Positions 9,540 through 19,763 of a stretch of DNA of 64,000 nt are shown piece after piece. How positions within the stretch are numbered: position 1 is the stretch's first letter; every line of letters begins with the position of its first letter. This DNA comes from Phytophthora hibernalis. Its lineage: Eukaryota; Oomycota; Peronosporomycetes; Peronosporales; Peronosporaceae. Location of the stretch: assembly GCA_012656075.1 (NCBI GenBank), contig JAAKBF010000244.1:124001-188000 (forward strand), given 5' to 3'. The position numbers and the translations under genes were made by a program. The notes under the pieces were generated by a model. That model did no database searches. It saw only the letters and a list, made by a program, of their open reading frames with translations, and had not been told where the DNA came from.

Positions 9540-9912
9540 CAAATACTCTCTTTACTATAAAATACCCCGAGTTATGAACAAAACTTATGTAGGGGACGGA
9601 AAATTAAATTATAACTTTGACCCGATTTTGTTTACAATTAAAAGGGGGTTCAAAGTAGCAAACTATTAGGATTATTTTTGCAAAGATTCGGGAAAGATCA
9701 GACCTCCGGAGGCTTATCGTTTGGCTATATTATTCTCCGTAGATATGACTTTATAATTATTTGACCTGTATCAGGATCGACTTTAAATCTTAGTCATTTA
9801 CAAAATATTCTGAAATTAATTAATTCAAATATTTGGCTTATACTTTTGGAGGTTTTAAGCCATTGTCCTTGACTATATTGGGATTGACTTTTTATTTGAG
9901 AAAAAAAATTAA
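9540..9912. other. AT-rich stretch with virus-like composition
   Basis: Base composition drops sharply from the GC-rich host gene to AT-rich DNA. It contains GTATCAGGATC at about 9769, matching the start of the PLV 72-bp repeat, but no other ORF that I can support. It is possibly a remnant of the same viral element. Confidence 0.4.
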
Positions 9913-10125
9913 TTAATTAAGTTCGGTTTCGTTGTTAGGTTCGGGTTTGTCTTCAATAAGTTCGGTTTTAGGCTTACGCTTTCGAGCTCGAATTTGGTCT
10001 CTATTCTTGTCGTTGTAGCTCTTTTGATACGACAAGCGAGCGTCGCGTGTGCGCTGGTAGTAGCGCTTCTGTGCTGCCTTAATGCGCTCTTTGTTAGCGA
10101 GGTATTGTTCAGGTGAGTACGTCAT
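9913..10125 (-). CDS. Small basic helical protein, possible PLV remnant gene
   Basis: This 70-residue ORF starts at ATG 10123-10125. It is very rich in Lys, Arg, Gln and Tyr (YLANKERIKAAQKRYYQRTR, then DKNRDQIRARKRKPK) and would form one long charged helix followed by an acidic tail. Such NKERIKA...YY-type proteins are frequent in PLVs and other large DNA viruses of protists, where they are presumed to bind DNA. The AGTATATTA box upstream of the ATG matches that between the PLV protease and capsid genes, and the region is as AT-rich as the PLV block. Link to that element and function are both inferred. Confidence 0.5.
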   Translation of the reverse strand: MTYSPEQYLANKERIKAAQKRYYQRTRDARLSYQKSYNDKNRDQIRARKRKPKTELIEDKPEPNNETELN

Positions 10126-10366
10126 CTTAGTATATTACTAACTTTATATTTATCAGTAATAAAACATAAATAGTTTCACCTTACTTGATTCAATCCTGTT
10201 TTTTTATCTCTCATTCTTTAGTTTCACCGGTAGCTTGACTTTGTGCGGTTGAGCGGACAAGAGATACCTTTCGATGCCATGATTAAGCAGATGAGTGCAT
10301 GTAAGAAGATCTCAATTAGAAGTAAGCAAAAGGATTGCAACGCTTGGACGATCATATGGAAGATAT

Positions 10367-11490
10367 TTATTGCAGCATCGCGTAAATCTTCCCGACGATT
10401 TCTTTCAATCCTTCAAACGTCGGTATGGTATCGGTGAGTGGAAGAGTACACTCTTGCTGTCGGACCCTCTCGTCTTCACTGATCAAGAACTTCCACTCGA
10501 GAAAATTGGTCACAATGCCATACACCACAGATAGATCTTCGACATCAGCAAGAGCTTCCAGCCCCGTCACATTCTGAACCAGTCCTTGCAGCATATCTTC
10601 ACGCTTTGCTTCGACAAGTGAAATTCTCTTGGTGCCACGCTTGAGCACGAACTCGAATCGACCTTTCAGGAGCACGTTCTTCCCAACCACGTCTTCTTCG
10701 ACTAATATGCGTACGTTCTTGAGCAGACGACTGACTGTCTCAAGGATCGGGGCGATAAAAACAATCTCTTGGCTTCTTTCCCATCCGAAATTTGTCCATA
10801 GAGTTTCCGCACGTCAACAATACGAGCGAGGAGTAGCTCGATGTCAGCATCAGGAATATCGCTGGGTTGAAGGTCGTAAGAATCGTCGAAGTTGTAAATA
10901 GGTTTGATATCTTCCCAACAAAGACTCGAATAGCTTACAGTCTTGTCGCCATCGTGATTTTTCCGCTTTTTGTTTGTTTTCTTCGCGTCTTCACTCGTCG
11001 TCTTCTGGTTCGCCTCTTGATTCTTCAGACGAATCATTGCATTGATCGCAGCCCATCGTTTGAGACGTTCGGGGTGACGGTGTATTGTAGTTGGTGGCAA
11101 AAAGGGTGCCACGCCGAGAGCCATGGCTGGGGAGCGGTCGTTTTCACCCTTCGGAACCACCACCAGCACGTGAACTTGGCCTTCACCCGGTTGAAAATTA
11201 TCGCTAAAGTGCTTGGGGTTCTTGATCCACAGTGTGGGATCCATCTGCACGCAGCCTTGCGGGTGTCCACGTTCATCGAGCGCCACAGCTGCCGCGCCAG
11301 CCCCATCGAGCCACGCGCCGCGGCCTTCGTCTTTCTTCGCCAGGAAGAGCTGCAGCTCGTCCGCAGGAAACTGGTACATCTTCTCCGCCTTGACCTCCTT
11401 CTTCAAGTCCCCCACCAATTGATCCGCGTCGATGTCCACAGGAAATGCGCTTCCCGCCACACCAACGACCGCACAGACAAGCTTCACCAT
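10367..11490 (-). pseudogene. Crinkler (CRN) type effector gene, one frameshift
   Basis: CRN proteins are secreted oomycete effectors that usually act in plant nuclei. The start is the ATG at 11488-11490. The ubiquitin-like CRN N-terminus (MVKLVCAVVGVAGSAF) carries LQLFLAK at residues 46-52 and the HVLVVVP motif, which ends the header, at residues 107-113. A Lys-rich, nuclear-signal-like stretch (KKTNKKRK) follows. The frame breaks at the run of four G on the + strand at 10749-10752. The C-terminal part in the next frame carries a strand-rich segment with SLVEAKRED, in which E-x-K is compatible with the PD-(D/E)XK nuclease-like C-termini of several CRN classes. One missing base could explain the break, so either a pseudogene or a sequencing error is possible. 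Confidence 0.8.
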
Positions 11491-11684
11491 CTTCCCTCGA
11501 GCCGGCAGATTCGAATGGGAGAGAAGGAGGGAGAATTTCTGGCGTACTTAAGCGGACATGAAGGTGTGTGACATAGATTTTCAATGATGAGACGCCACGT
11601 CGCGCTGGTCCGAACTAATCCTTGAGGTAAAAATCTGTTCTATTGCTTTTATCAATATAGTTTGAACGTTGGCGGCCGAAACGC

Positions 11685-11838
11685 CCTAATATCGAAAGAC
11701 GTGGCTCTCGCTCTAAGGTGGTCGAGAGGATGCGTCGTTGAAATCGCTGCTGTCCCGAAAGAAGGTTTCAGGAATGTTCTCGGTGGTAAATTACGGTAAG
11801 GAAAAAATTGCCGGCGTAATGTTCTAAGTATTACTACT
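11685..11838 (+). repeat. 155-bp dispersed repeat, copy 2
   Basis: This is a near-identical direct copy of 5835-5989. It lies about 200 bp upstream of the CRN start codon. The flanks of the two copies differ, so the repeat boundaries are sharp. Confidence 0.85.
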
Positions 11839-12368
11839 CATGTACCTGTGTTGGTCAGGATATGTTGTGTGTGACATCGTGTTGGTTGTTGCCTAGGCTG
11901 TGTCTTGGGCGAAGCATTGCGTCGGAACCACGCTGTCCAGGAAATCAATGTTGCTACTACATGTACATGTACAGGTAGTTGTTTGCCATTTCAAGTGATT
12001 CGATGATACTACTAGTATTTCAAGAATTTCGGCCACATACATGTACAGTACCGGTAATTTGCCACAATAGCGAGGTCCTGATAACTAGTTATTAATACAA
12101 TTTCCAAGTGCAACTAATGTATCAAGCGTTTGCAAAACCTAAATTATATAATGGTACAAAGAGATGTCTATAGATTCTAGCAGGTTATGCAATTGAGGCA
12201 GATTACTGTACGTAGCTGCTTAGATAGGGAAGGTCGAAAATTTAACTCGAATTATTATCGAGGCCGGCCTATCCGTATGGCTCCATCACAGGCTTTGCGG
12301 ATGTGGTGGCGGTGAAGCAAGCAGCGGCAGAAGCAAATTATCTTTGCGATCGGGACGCGAGCATTGCA
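11839..12368. other. Intergenic stretch, nothing recognised
   Basis: No supportable ORF. It contains several short self-complementary ACATGTACATGTAC-type strings, which are common simple motifs in this genome, and no element boundary that I can define. Confidence 0.5.
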
Positions 12369-12401
12369 TAAATCTTTCGTCTCAAGGAAACGAAAGATTT
12401 A
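12369..12401. terminator. Hairpin downstream of LURP-one-related gene 2
   Basis: Perfect 12-bp arms (TAAATCTTTCGT and its complement) surround a 9-nt loop about 50 bp past the stop codon of the gene on the - strand. A role in 3' end formation is only suggested by position. Confidence 0.35.
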
Positions 12402-12450
12402 TTTCGTGGGTCCGAGGGATGAATGGCCTCAGCTGAGCGGTAGACGCTTT

Positions 12451-13203
12451 TCACTGCTGCTGGTGCGTGTGCTCGTCTTCGAAGCCCTCGTCCAGCAGAC
12501 CGATGCAGATGAGGATCATCATCATGCAGTCGACGCCAGGGGCCACGTCCACCAGGACGCTCTGCTCCTCCTTCGTCTTGGGGTTCTTGTGTGTGTACGT
12601 GAGCCGGGCGATGGTCTGTTGCACGTCGGCCGAGTCGCCCGAGCCGCGCACGAGCCAGAAGGCGAGCGAGTCGCTGCCGTCCGTAGGCGGGTCGCAGCCA
12701 ATGGTGCAGTGCTGGCCGCCCACGAGGTCTGTGAACTCGGAGCGCACCGTCGTATCATCAGCCGTGAACTTGAAGGCGTACGGCGTCTCCTCGTGCTCCG
12801 TGCGCGGATACGCCGAGTACGTGGGCGTGCGGTTGAACATGCTGAGCCGTAGAGTAGCCACCGGCAACTCGTTGCGTGCGTCCAGCAGCGTCCGCTGGCG
12901 ATGCAGTGAGTACTGTTTCTGCTGCACGAGGAAAAGCGGCTCGCGGGTGGCCGCGTTCACCACCGAGTCGGCTCGGATCTGCAGCTGCGTGGGCTTAGAC
13001 GCCACTTGGCCCGCGTCGAACGCGGCGACGAAGTGACGCAGTGCCGCGAGCGTCTGCACTTTGGAGGCCACTTCTGCATGTCCATGGCTGTGTGTATTAA
13101 CGCTTATAGGGAGCGGCGGGTGAGTGCGCGAGACTTGGTGAACGTAGGAGTGGGCCGAGTAGCCGCTTGGTGCGGGATAGACGAATGGCTTACCACTGAC
13201 CAC
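12451..13203 (-). CDS. LURP-one-related protein, paralogue 2
   Basis: The frame encodes about 250 residues and ends at 12451. Family marks are YSLHRQRTLLDARNELPVAT, NRTPTYSAYP, EFTDLVGGQHCTIGCDPP, TIARLTYTHKNPKTKEEQ and the C-terminal helix VDVAPGVDCMMMILICIGLL. It aligns well by eye with the paralogue at 14273-15007. No ATG lies in frame upstream of the conserved region. An ATG at about 13232, in another frame, leads into a possible 5' splice site (GTAAGC) near 13190. A short first exon or an indel is therefore likely, and the given start (a GTG) is a placeholder. The function is unknown. Confidence 0.7.
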   Translation of the reverse strand: MVSGKPFVYPAPSGYSAHSYVHQVSRTHPPLPISVNTHSHGHAEVASKVQTLAALRHFVAAFDAGQVASKPTQLQIRADSVVNAATREPLFLVQQKQYSLHRQRTLLDARNELPVATLRLSMFNRTPTYSAYPRTEHEETPYAFKFTADDTTVRSEFTDLVGGQHCTIGCDPPTDGSDSLAFWLVRGSGDSADVQQTIARLTYTHKNPKTKEEQSVLVDVAPGVDCMMMILICIGLLDEGFEDEHTHQQQ

Positions 13204-13301
13204 GACAGAGACATACTTTGTTCAAGATGTCCAGAAATGTACCTATGTATATTCTATGTCAGCAGCGACTTGCAGCGATACATTGAACGGGTAGCATGCG
13301 A

Positions 13302-13326
13302 CCTGCTAAATACTGTATTTAGCAGG
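13302..13326. repeat. 25-bp perfect palindrome at an element edge
   Basis: CCTGCTAAATAC, one central T, then its reverse complement. The right arm overlaps the left end of the inverted-repeat element that starts at 13323. Confidence 0.8.
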
Positions 13327-14258
13327 CCACTTTAATAGAGGGAAATCCCTCACTCTACCACTATTAAGCTAATCGTGGTATGAAAGGCACTCTTAAAAGG
13401 TAAGGTGAGGGAATTATTCAAGTATAGTAAAACTAAGGTATTGGTACTGGAATGATTTGGCCAAATGTTAGGTTGGAAGTGTTTCTTACTAATATCGCCT
13501 CGTACTGGCAAGTGCTACGGCCAAATTCAGTCGTTTTGAGTACAGAATACAGTACAATGCTGTAGTAACTAATCTATCAACCGATGACTCCACCGCCAAG
13601 GTAATTAAGAGTACTGTTGCTAACAACCCGCTTACTTTAATTAACAATACTGACTTCCAGCTCTTACATGTACGAATATTGCATGTAAATCATGTAGCAG
13701 CCTTGTCCCGGTAAAAAGCTGGAGCAAATACGAACGGTCCTCGGTCGTCGATGAAATCTAGTGAAAAATTGACAGCCCTCCCCTCTAGAAGTAGCTGGTA
13801 CATTATTTTTTTGCACGACACCTCGATCTTTGTTTTTCTGTGATTTACATTTGACACCATTTAGTAAATGTACGAGACGAAAGCATGCGTTCAAGTCCTT
13901 CAGTTACTTGCAGCATGAGTAAAATAGTCGGTATGGCCCTGAAGTGGCTGACGGGTATTCCTGATGTGAACATTTAACCTGTAAAACACGACCAATCTCT
14001 GCTTTAACGGAGTAGACTACTCTTCCTGTAAAACACGACCAATCTCTGTTTGAACGGAGTAGACTACTCTTCTTCTTCGCCAGCTCGTTTGTTAGGCACA
14101 TTCGGTGCTGAACCAGCTACGAATCCATTTTACAAATCGAAAATCATCTCTCTTACCCACAAACTCGGGTTTTCATACCGAAAGTTGGATGTCAAATGTC
14201 ATTCTTAAAAGGTAAGGTGTGGGAATTTGATCCAATTTCCCTCTATTAAAGTGGCCTG
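13323..14258. mobile_element. Inverted-repeat element (MITE-like), 936 bp
   Basis: The left end CAGGCCACTTTAATAGAGGG (continuing AAAT) is repeated in inverted orientation at the right end (about 14235-14258), a terminal repeat of 24 bp. The similarity extends outward a few bases (GTATTTA). Just inside each end is a related 28-bp direct repeat (CTTAAAAGGTAAGGTG at about 13390 and 14203). No transposase ORF is present. It separates two tandem LURP-one-related genes. The target duplication is not clear, so the superfamily is not assigned. Confidence 0.65.
13978..14071. repeat. Two 47-bp tandem repeats
   Basis: The unit CCTGTAAAACACGACCAATC... occurs at 13978-14024 and 14025-14071 with two differences (GCTTTAACGG versus GTTTGAACGG). 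It lies inside the inverted-repeat element. Confidence 0.85.
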
Positions 14259-14272
14259 TAAATACATATAGC

Positions 14273-15007
14273 TTAATAGATCGTGCTGGAGCTGCGCCAC
14301 GTGCGATCGGGTTCGCTGTCGTGGGCAGCGATACACACGAGGATGACCATCATGATGTCTACGCCTTCTGCGACGTCCAGCGAGTAGCCCACCGGCGTTC
14401 CGGCGGGTGCACTATACAAATGAGCTACTGTATGTTTGGTGTCCTTGCCTCGCTGAAGCCAAACCTCGAGGTTTCCTTGCTGGCCGTCCGAACCGAGGGT
14501 GCAGCCCTGGCCCGTCATGATGTCTGTGAACTGCATCTCCAGTTTGCTGCGCGCCATGGTGAACTTGAAGAGCGGCTTCTTGGAGCAGTCGGCCCGTGGA
14601 TATGCCGAGTACGTGGTCTTGCGATGTCGGAAGGCGCTCATGCGGATGGTCGCCACGGGCACCTGCGTCACGTCCAGCAGCGAGCGCTGTCGGTGCAGCG
14701 ACAGGGGCTTCTCACGCACCTCGAACAGCAATTGACCTGTGGCGTTCTCCAGCACGCGGCCGACCACGTGTCTGTCCAGACGCCACTCGACATTCAGATG
14801 CAACTGCGTCGGCTCGTGGCAGCAGTAGCCGGTGTCGACAGCGGCGAGGCCCAAGTGCTGCGTCTGCAGGGGCCTCCGCTTGGCGGCCAGGGATGTCCCA
14901 GGCCCAGGCAGCGGGAACGACAACGAGTACGACACAGGGCGTTTCGATACAGGCGAGTGCTGGGGCTCGGAGGCCTCAAGGTTACTTACTGAGCGGCGCC
15001 GGGTCAT
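14273..15007 (-). CDS. LURP-one-related protein, paralogue 3
   Basis: This is an intact 244-residue ORF from ATG 15005-15007 to a stop at 14273. A Ser/Pro-rich N-terminus (MTRRRSVSNLEAS) leads into the LURP-one/tubby-like domain: GQLLFEVREKPLSLHRQRSL, TTYSAYP, MQFTDIMTGQGCTLGSD and the hydrophobic C-terminal helix VDIMMVILVCIAAHD. It is the best preserved of the three paralogues in this window and lacks the MGC acylation motif of the first. The stop codon lies only 14 bp from the inverted-repeat element, so that insertion may supply the 3' UTR. The function is unknown. Confidence 0.8.
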   Translation of the reverse strand: MTRRRSVSNLEASEPQHSPVSKRPVSYSLSFPLPGPGTSLAAKRRPLQTQHLGLAAVDTGYCCHEPTQLHLNVEWRLDRHVVGRVLENATGQLLFEVREKPLSLHRQRSLLDVTQVPVATIRMSAFRHRKTTYSAYPRADCSKKPLFKFTMARSKLEMQFTDIMTGQGCTLGSDGQQGNLEVWLQRGKDTKHTVAHLYSAPAGTPVGYSLDVAEGVDIMMVILVCIAAHDSEPDRTWRSSSTIY

Positions 15008-15369
15008 CTTCACCGAGACTTCGCGATTAACAATTTTTTTGGAAATATTGCAAGTGTTTTTGTGCAAATATTACGATACAAACAGTAGCGCGTCTCGAGT
15101 CTCGGGTCTTTCAGCCAACAAAACGCTGACGTCGAAGTAATGTAGTTTGTATTAAACGAAAACGACTGAAGTATTTACTCATCAAGCAATCGAATCCGAT
15201 AGCGCAAGATCCAAAATTGCTCGTGGTCCAAGGAGTTTTCATTTATCGTATCCCCGTCTCGGTCTACGTATGCAGAAATCGTTGCGAATCTCCGAGAATG
15301 CCGTCAAGTCCGCAGTTAGCCGTACATTGAGATCCTCCATCTTGTGAGCGGTAAAGCTTCGCTTTTTTC
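15008..15369. other. Intergenic stretch upstream of LURP-one paralogue 3
   Basis: No supportable gene. It ends at the copia target duplication (tcttc, 15370-15374). Confidence 0.5.
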
Positions 15370-15374
15370 TCTTC

Positions 15375-15676
15375 TGTTGGAATTCATATTGGAGCTCAAG
15401 ACCAGGCTAAGCCCGTTGAAGGGATGAAACGACATTTACCCCCGTCATTACATCAACTCACGTTATTACAGGAACATATTACAAGTGATGGGATGACGCA
15501 ATGAGGGACGAGGTGAAGTGTGGAAGAAGCTGCGATGAGGGACGAAGCGAAGTGAGGAAGAAGCTGCGAGAAGTTGAAATGGCTGGCAGTGCAGTACTGA
15601 TAGCAATGCATGTGTAGTAAATCAGTCTTCATTTTACTTTCTAGTCAAGAAGTGGTCCCGGATCCGAATCCCAACA
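15375..15676 (+). repeat. Copia element 1, 5' LTR
   Basis: 302 bp, TGTTGGAATTC to GAATCCCAACA. It contains short internal GATGAGGGACGA-type repeats. Confidence 0.95.
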
Positions 15677-16204
15677 GGGTTTTTGAGCCCAAGTTCTCGC
15701 TGAAGTACAAGGACTTCAAGGACAAGATGCCCAAGCCGACGACGGACGCATCTTGGTAGGTCGAGGTCTCTGAGAAGACCGGCCGACCAATTTGCTGGAA
15801 TCGACAGAACTTCCAGTACTACAAGAAACTCATGGAAATAACTGCACGGAAGAAGGACACGAACTTGTACACGGTGATGACCCAGCAGATCAAGTACGAT
15901 GCGAGCAGCTACACGTCGCTGCAGAAGAGTTCGTGGGACGGGTGGCGTTGGATCTCCAGGAGTTAATCTTCTCGTCCGTATGCACGGACATGGGACAGCA
16001 GCTTATGGACATGAAGGACGGATCCACCACGTGGAAGTACCTGTGTGACCGGTATGAGGGCACGGCCAACGACCAAACCAAAGCTATGACAAAGCGGCAG
16101 CTGTACGCAAAGTTGGAGTCTGCCAAGTACAAACAGAATGGCAAGGTCGAGGGTCACCTCAACTTCATGTGCAGAATCAAGGGAAGACTCAAGACAGTCG
16201 GCAT
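15677..16204 (+). pseudogene. Copia element 1 gag fragment
   Basis: Copia gag forms the virus-like particle. Coding character starts soon after the LTR (EPKFSLKYKDFKDKMPK) and continues in several frames. The clearest stretch is 15950-16200 (MKDGSTTWKYLCDRYEGTAN, QLYAKLESAKYKQNGKVEGH), which fits the UBN2/copia gag fold. It stops where the LTR of gypsy element A begins at 16205. Stops and frame changes show it is dead. Confidence 0.7.
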
Positions 16205-17086
16205 ATGTGGCGTTGGGTTTTGAGCACCCGGTCGCCAGCCAGCAAGGTTGCCCTTGCTGAAGGAAAGTGGCCGGCGTGCCCTGATTGGCGGATTACAATC
16301 CCGCGCCACAGTGACCACGATAGTTTAGTGACTGAGGCCTCTGTCGGGTATAATAAATTCCCGGCCGAGGGTACGAACCCTCGTTTGTACCCATTTCAGT
16401 TTCGTACCCTCGGTCTTATAGAGCCGGGTACGGGATCACATACTGGGATCTGTTCACACTGGATATTTGTATTTAGATATAGGACTAGCTATCGAATCGA
16501 CTACAGAGGCTCTTAGAGCCATAGATCAACAGAAATAAATCAGCAGTCTTCTCCCCAAGTCACCAAGGGTTAAGTCCGTCTTCGGTAAGTCTAGCTAACT
16601 TATCTTAGGGTCTGGATACGCTCAGCTTGTGGGATGCTGGTCAGCGAGCCCAAGGTACATTGAACCGAGGGTTTGTTGCTGGTCAGTCAAAAGATTAGAG
16701 TGGCCGGGTGTTGGGAACGACGAGAAGCGTCGTTTACCATATATTAAAGGGAACCCAGTGTTCCATATATATTTTACTACCCGCCGAGGTTTTACCTTGG
16801 CAAACCCGTATTAGGCTTGACAGCCGGTACCCTTCCTTCTGAGGGACTGCGGGGTTTGCGCGAAAGCGCAATATTGCATACAAGCCCTCGCTCGTGGCTA
16901 GTGCTGCAGGTTATTGGGTTGGCCTAATACAACTTAGGTGTACAGAGGGTTCACATCCAACCCGAAAGGGATCGCCCTGCTCTTCAGGTTTGATCCAACG
17001 CTCGTTGAACTGACAAGGGAAGCGAGTGTTGTTGGTGGGACTCATACCATTTGGTAGTGGGAATTTCCGTGTGATCCTACACGACA
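16205..17086 (+). repeat. Gypsy element A, 5' LTR (882 bp)
   Basis: It starts TGTGGCGTTGGG and ends CCTACACGACA. A TATA-like box (GTATAATAAATTCCC) lies near 16350. Related copies on the - strand lie at 20212-21109, 53776-54593 and (partial) 60995-61320. Directly downstream is a probable primer-binding site, GTTGCCGCAACCCGGGAT (17090-17107), closely matched beside the LTR of element B. Confidence 0.85.
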
Positions 17087-17183
17087 ACTGTTGCCGCAAC
17101 CCGGGATTGGGAGTGACTTTCTGTGTGTCTTCGTTGTATATTCGCTCTTACCCTAACGAGTATTCGAAAGAAGAAGAGAAAAG

Positions 17184-19540
17184 ATGGCGAGAGGAGTGAA
17201 GTCAGCGGTACCAGAAACGCCAATGAAGTCGAGCGGAGGACGCACCGAGGATTAGGTGAGGCCCGGTCCAACACTCGCGACCCCAAGTACTTTGGAGTCG
17301 ATCAACGAGCGTTCGGACAGCTTCGACGAGCGGATGGACTACTCTGAAGCAAAAGAAGATGACGAAGACGAATACCTGGAAGAAGCGACAGCGATGTCCG
17401 CGGTTTCGGAAGCCGCTACCGTCCCAGCAGGACGTAGCAGAGGGTGAGTCGCTCGCGCGAAACCTCATTGAGGAGTTGGACGAAGTGGCTGGTCCTGAAC
17501 AAGCTCACGAAGATGGACTCGGCGATCTCCGATCGCTGACGATGACCGATGACGCCAGTTCTCGGTGGACCGGCAGGCAGTCGACCCCCAGTTAATGGGG
17601 ACACTCCGACTGCCAACAAGGTTTTGGGAAGATGCATGGAGGTGATGATGACGAAGAGCAAGTGGATGCGGGCCTTTGCGCCAAAATCAATTTGACAAGC
17701 TGTGTGGATGGAACTCGGGGCAGAATTGGTCGTCCCAGTGGAATCGTGGAGCATCCAGCAGGTGGCCAAGGACACAGTGCAACTGTTCCGTGCTATGGGT
17801 TGCAAGCCTCAAGCGCTGCCCACCGAGGCCGACCTTCAAGGTTGGACGATCGAAGAAGCCGCGCTTTCGTTGCGCAAGACGGACAGAAGCTTCGGACGGT
17901 TTTAGGTGTGCCTGAGCCGGGCTCCAACCGTCGGACGAGCCTCCCACGCACGACTGAGGGGCTGGACCCATCAAGAATCCCGCTACCGACAACTCCCGGC
18001 CGTCAGCCCGAAAGGTCGGTCGGGACGGGTGTGTTATCGGCGAAGGGGATCGCTTCGGTGTATTTTCAAGATTCGCACATGGTAACGCCTCGGTCAGCGG
18101 ACCGTACCGAGCGGCTGGCGAAAGGTTTTGAGAGTACACGGACCGCTCCGACGGGTCGAAGTATAGGTCGGGCGACGACGATGCTCACGATGACTCCTCG
18201 GATGACGACTCGGTCGACGTGGAAGACCAAGGGGTGACGTGACCGGAGAAGGGCACGCCAAATCCGTGATATCAGCTCGATGGAGAACGAGAGTTCCACA
18301 CCGATGCTTGAAATCGCCACGCACCTCCCGTTGGGCAACATCAAGCCCTACCTCGGCCTCCGAGACTAGAGCGAGAAGTCGATGCAATGGCTCCGAGCCT
18401 TCATTTATGAGATGAAGGGAACACATACGCCACCGAATGAATGATGCATGGCGTTCGAGCTGATCCTCCAAGATGGCGCCCTGCATTGGTACCGACAACT
18501 CCCGCGGAAGACGAGACGAACGTTGAAATTGTTGAGTGATGCGTTTATCAAGTACTACTGTTCCCGGTTTAATCAATCGGCGAAGGCACGGTACTACTCG
18601 GCGAGGCGTGAAGAGAAGAAGCACGTTTGCGACTATCTGAACCGGCTAAATGGCTATGCCAGGAACGCTGGGTGCAATTTGAGCACGGCGGTCGTGAAGC
18701 CAAGGATCATGTTGAACACTTTCTCGATACGTGCGAAGACCGAGCCTTGGAAGAGCGTCTGTGCCACGTGCGGGTCAAGAATATTCTCGACCTGGAAAAT
18801 ATGATAAATGACATCCTGCGACGTCGTGAGCGGAAGAAAAGACGCGAGTCCTCGGTACGACGCCCCAAGGGCCAAGATGAAAGTCGTCGCCGTGACGATG
18901 GACGATCCGAGGATTCACGAAACCACTACCGGCGTGACCGAGATGATGGTCGCCGTCGGGATGACCGTTATCGGGATGACAACCGATGTCGAGACGATCG
19001 CCAATACCGACCGAGTATTACTCTCGCTGAAGCGCTGACAGACATGGTCGCTGCGTTGAATGTAAACGGCTCGGTTGACCCGCGAGGGGAACCCGCAGAA
19101 GCATTGAGTGGAGGGTATGATGACACCGAGGGTTACGACCCGGAGTACTACCCTAGAAGGGGCGACCGAGCCTCGGACGGGCACTCGGATGACGAATACG
19201 CGTCGGACGAAGATCGCAGCCATGTGGCTGCCACAAACGCCTCAGAGCGTCGTCACGCCGCCGAGGAACGTACGCTCGAGCTGACAATCGCGGGCCGAGG
19301 GTTGGGAATAATCAATACCCGCACGACCGAGACAACCGAGGTCAAGGCGGACGCGATGGTCGCCGCCAAATGGCCCGAGTGCTGCCTGTGGTGGGCTCAC
19401 GCACTCTGCGCACTATTGTTTCAAGAGGTGCAAGATGTGCAAGCAAGTCCACGACGCGGGAAAGTGCGAAGCATTCAACGAGCTAGCGTCTCTTCTGAAG
19501 GCGAAGGGGAGAAGAAAGACCTCTCGCTAGAGCTTTAAGA
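17184..19540 (+). pseudogene. Gypsy element A gag
   Basis: From ATG 17184 (MARGVKSAVPETPMKS) the frame resembles the gag start of element B. It then shifts several times. Capsid-type sequence is clear at 18380-18650 (SMQWLRAFIYEMKGTHTPP, GALHWYRQLPRKTRRT), followed by an Arg/Asp-rich nucleocapsid-like stretch (18627-19100). A CCHC-like knuckle, CKMCKQVHDAGKC, is encoded near 19430-19470 in another frame. At least one internal stop lies between the two conserved capsid segments. Not functional as sequenced. Confidence 0.7.
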
Positions 19541-19763
19541 ATCGGTCTATGGGAGATATTTAAACTAGGCAGCCCTCCAACTGAGACTGGGTTGGTCCCA
19601 ATCGGGCTGCCACAGTTAGCGGAGCCTGCGCTGGACGCCGACTATTTGTTTGAGTTCACTGGTTCGTGCAAACGGCCTGATGACTTGAATATGGATTATG
19701 TGAAATCAACGGAAATGGAGAAGAGAGAGGCGCAAGCCTCGGTGAGTGAAGTGAATGTAAAAT

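Noticed and set aside
9081..9542. 153-codon - strand frame upstream of the PPR-like gene as a separate gene
   Set aside because: Ala/Arg/Pro-rich shadow. Part of it may be the true N-terminus of the PPR-like protein if an indel is present, but it is not an independent gene.
11941..12060. Regulatory array of ACATGTAC strings
   Set aside because: Short palindromic simple sequence that recurs throughout the window without a consistent position relative to genes.
13302..14071. CRISPR-like array from the short repeats
   Set aside because: Only two tandem units without spacers, inside a transposon-like element of a eukaryote.
14321..14992. 223-codon + strand frame over LURP-one paralogue 3
   Set aside because: Antisense shadow of a recognised gene in GC-rich DNA, with no family features.
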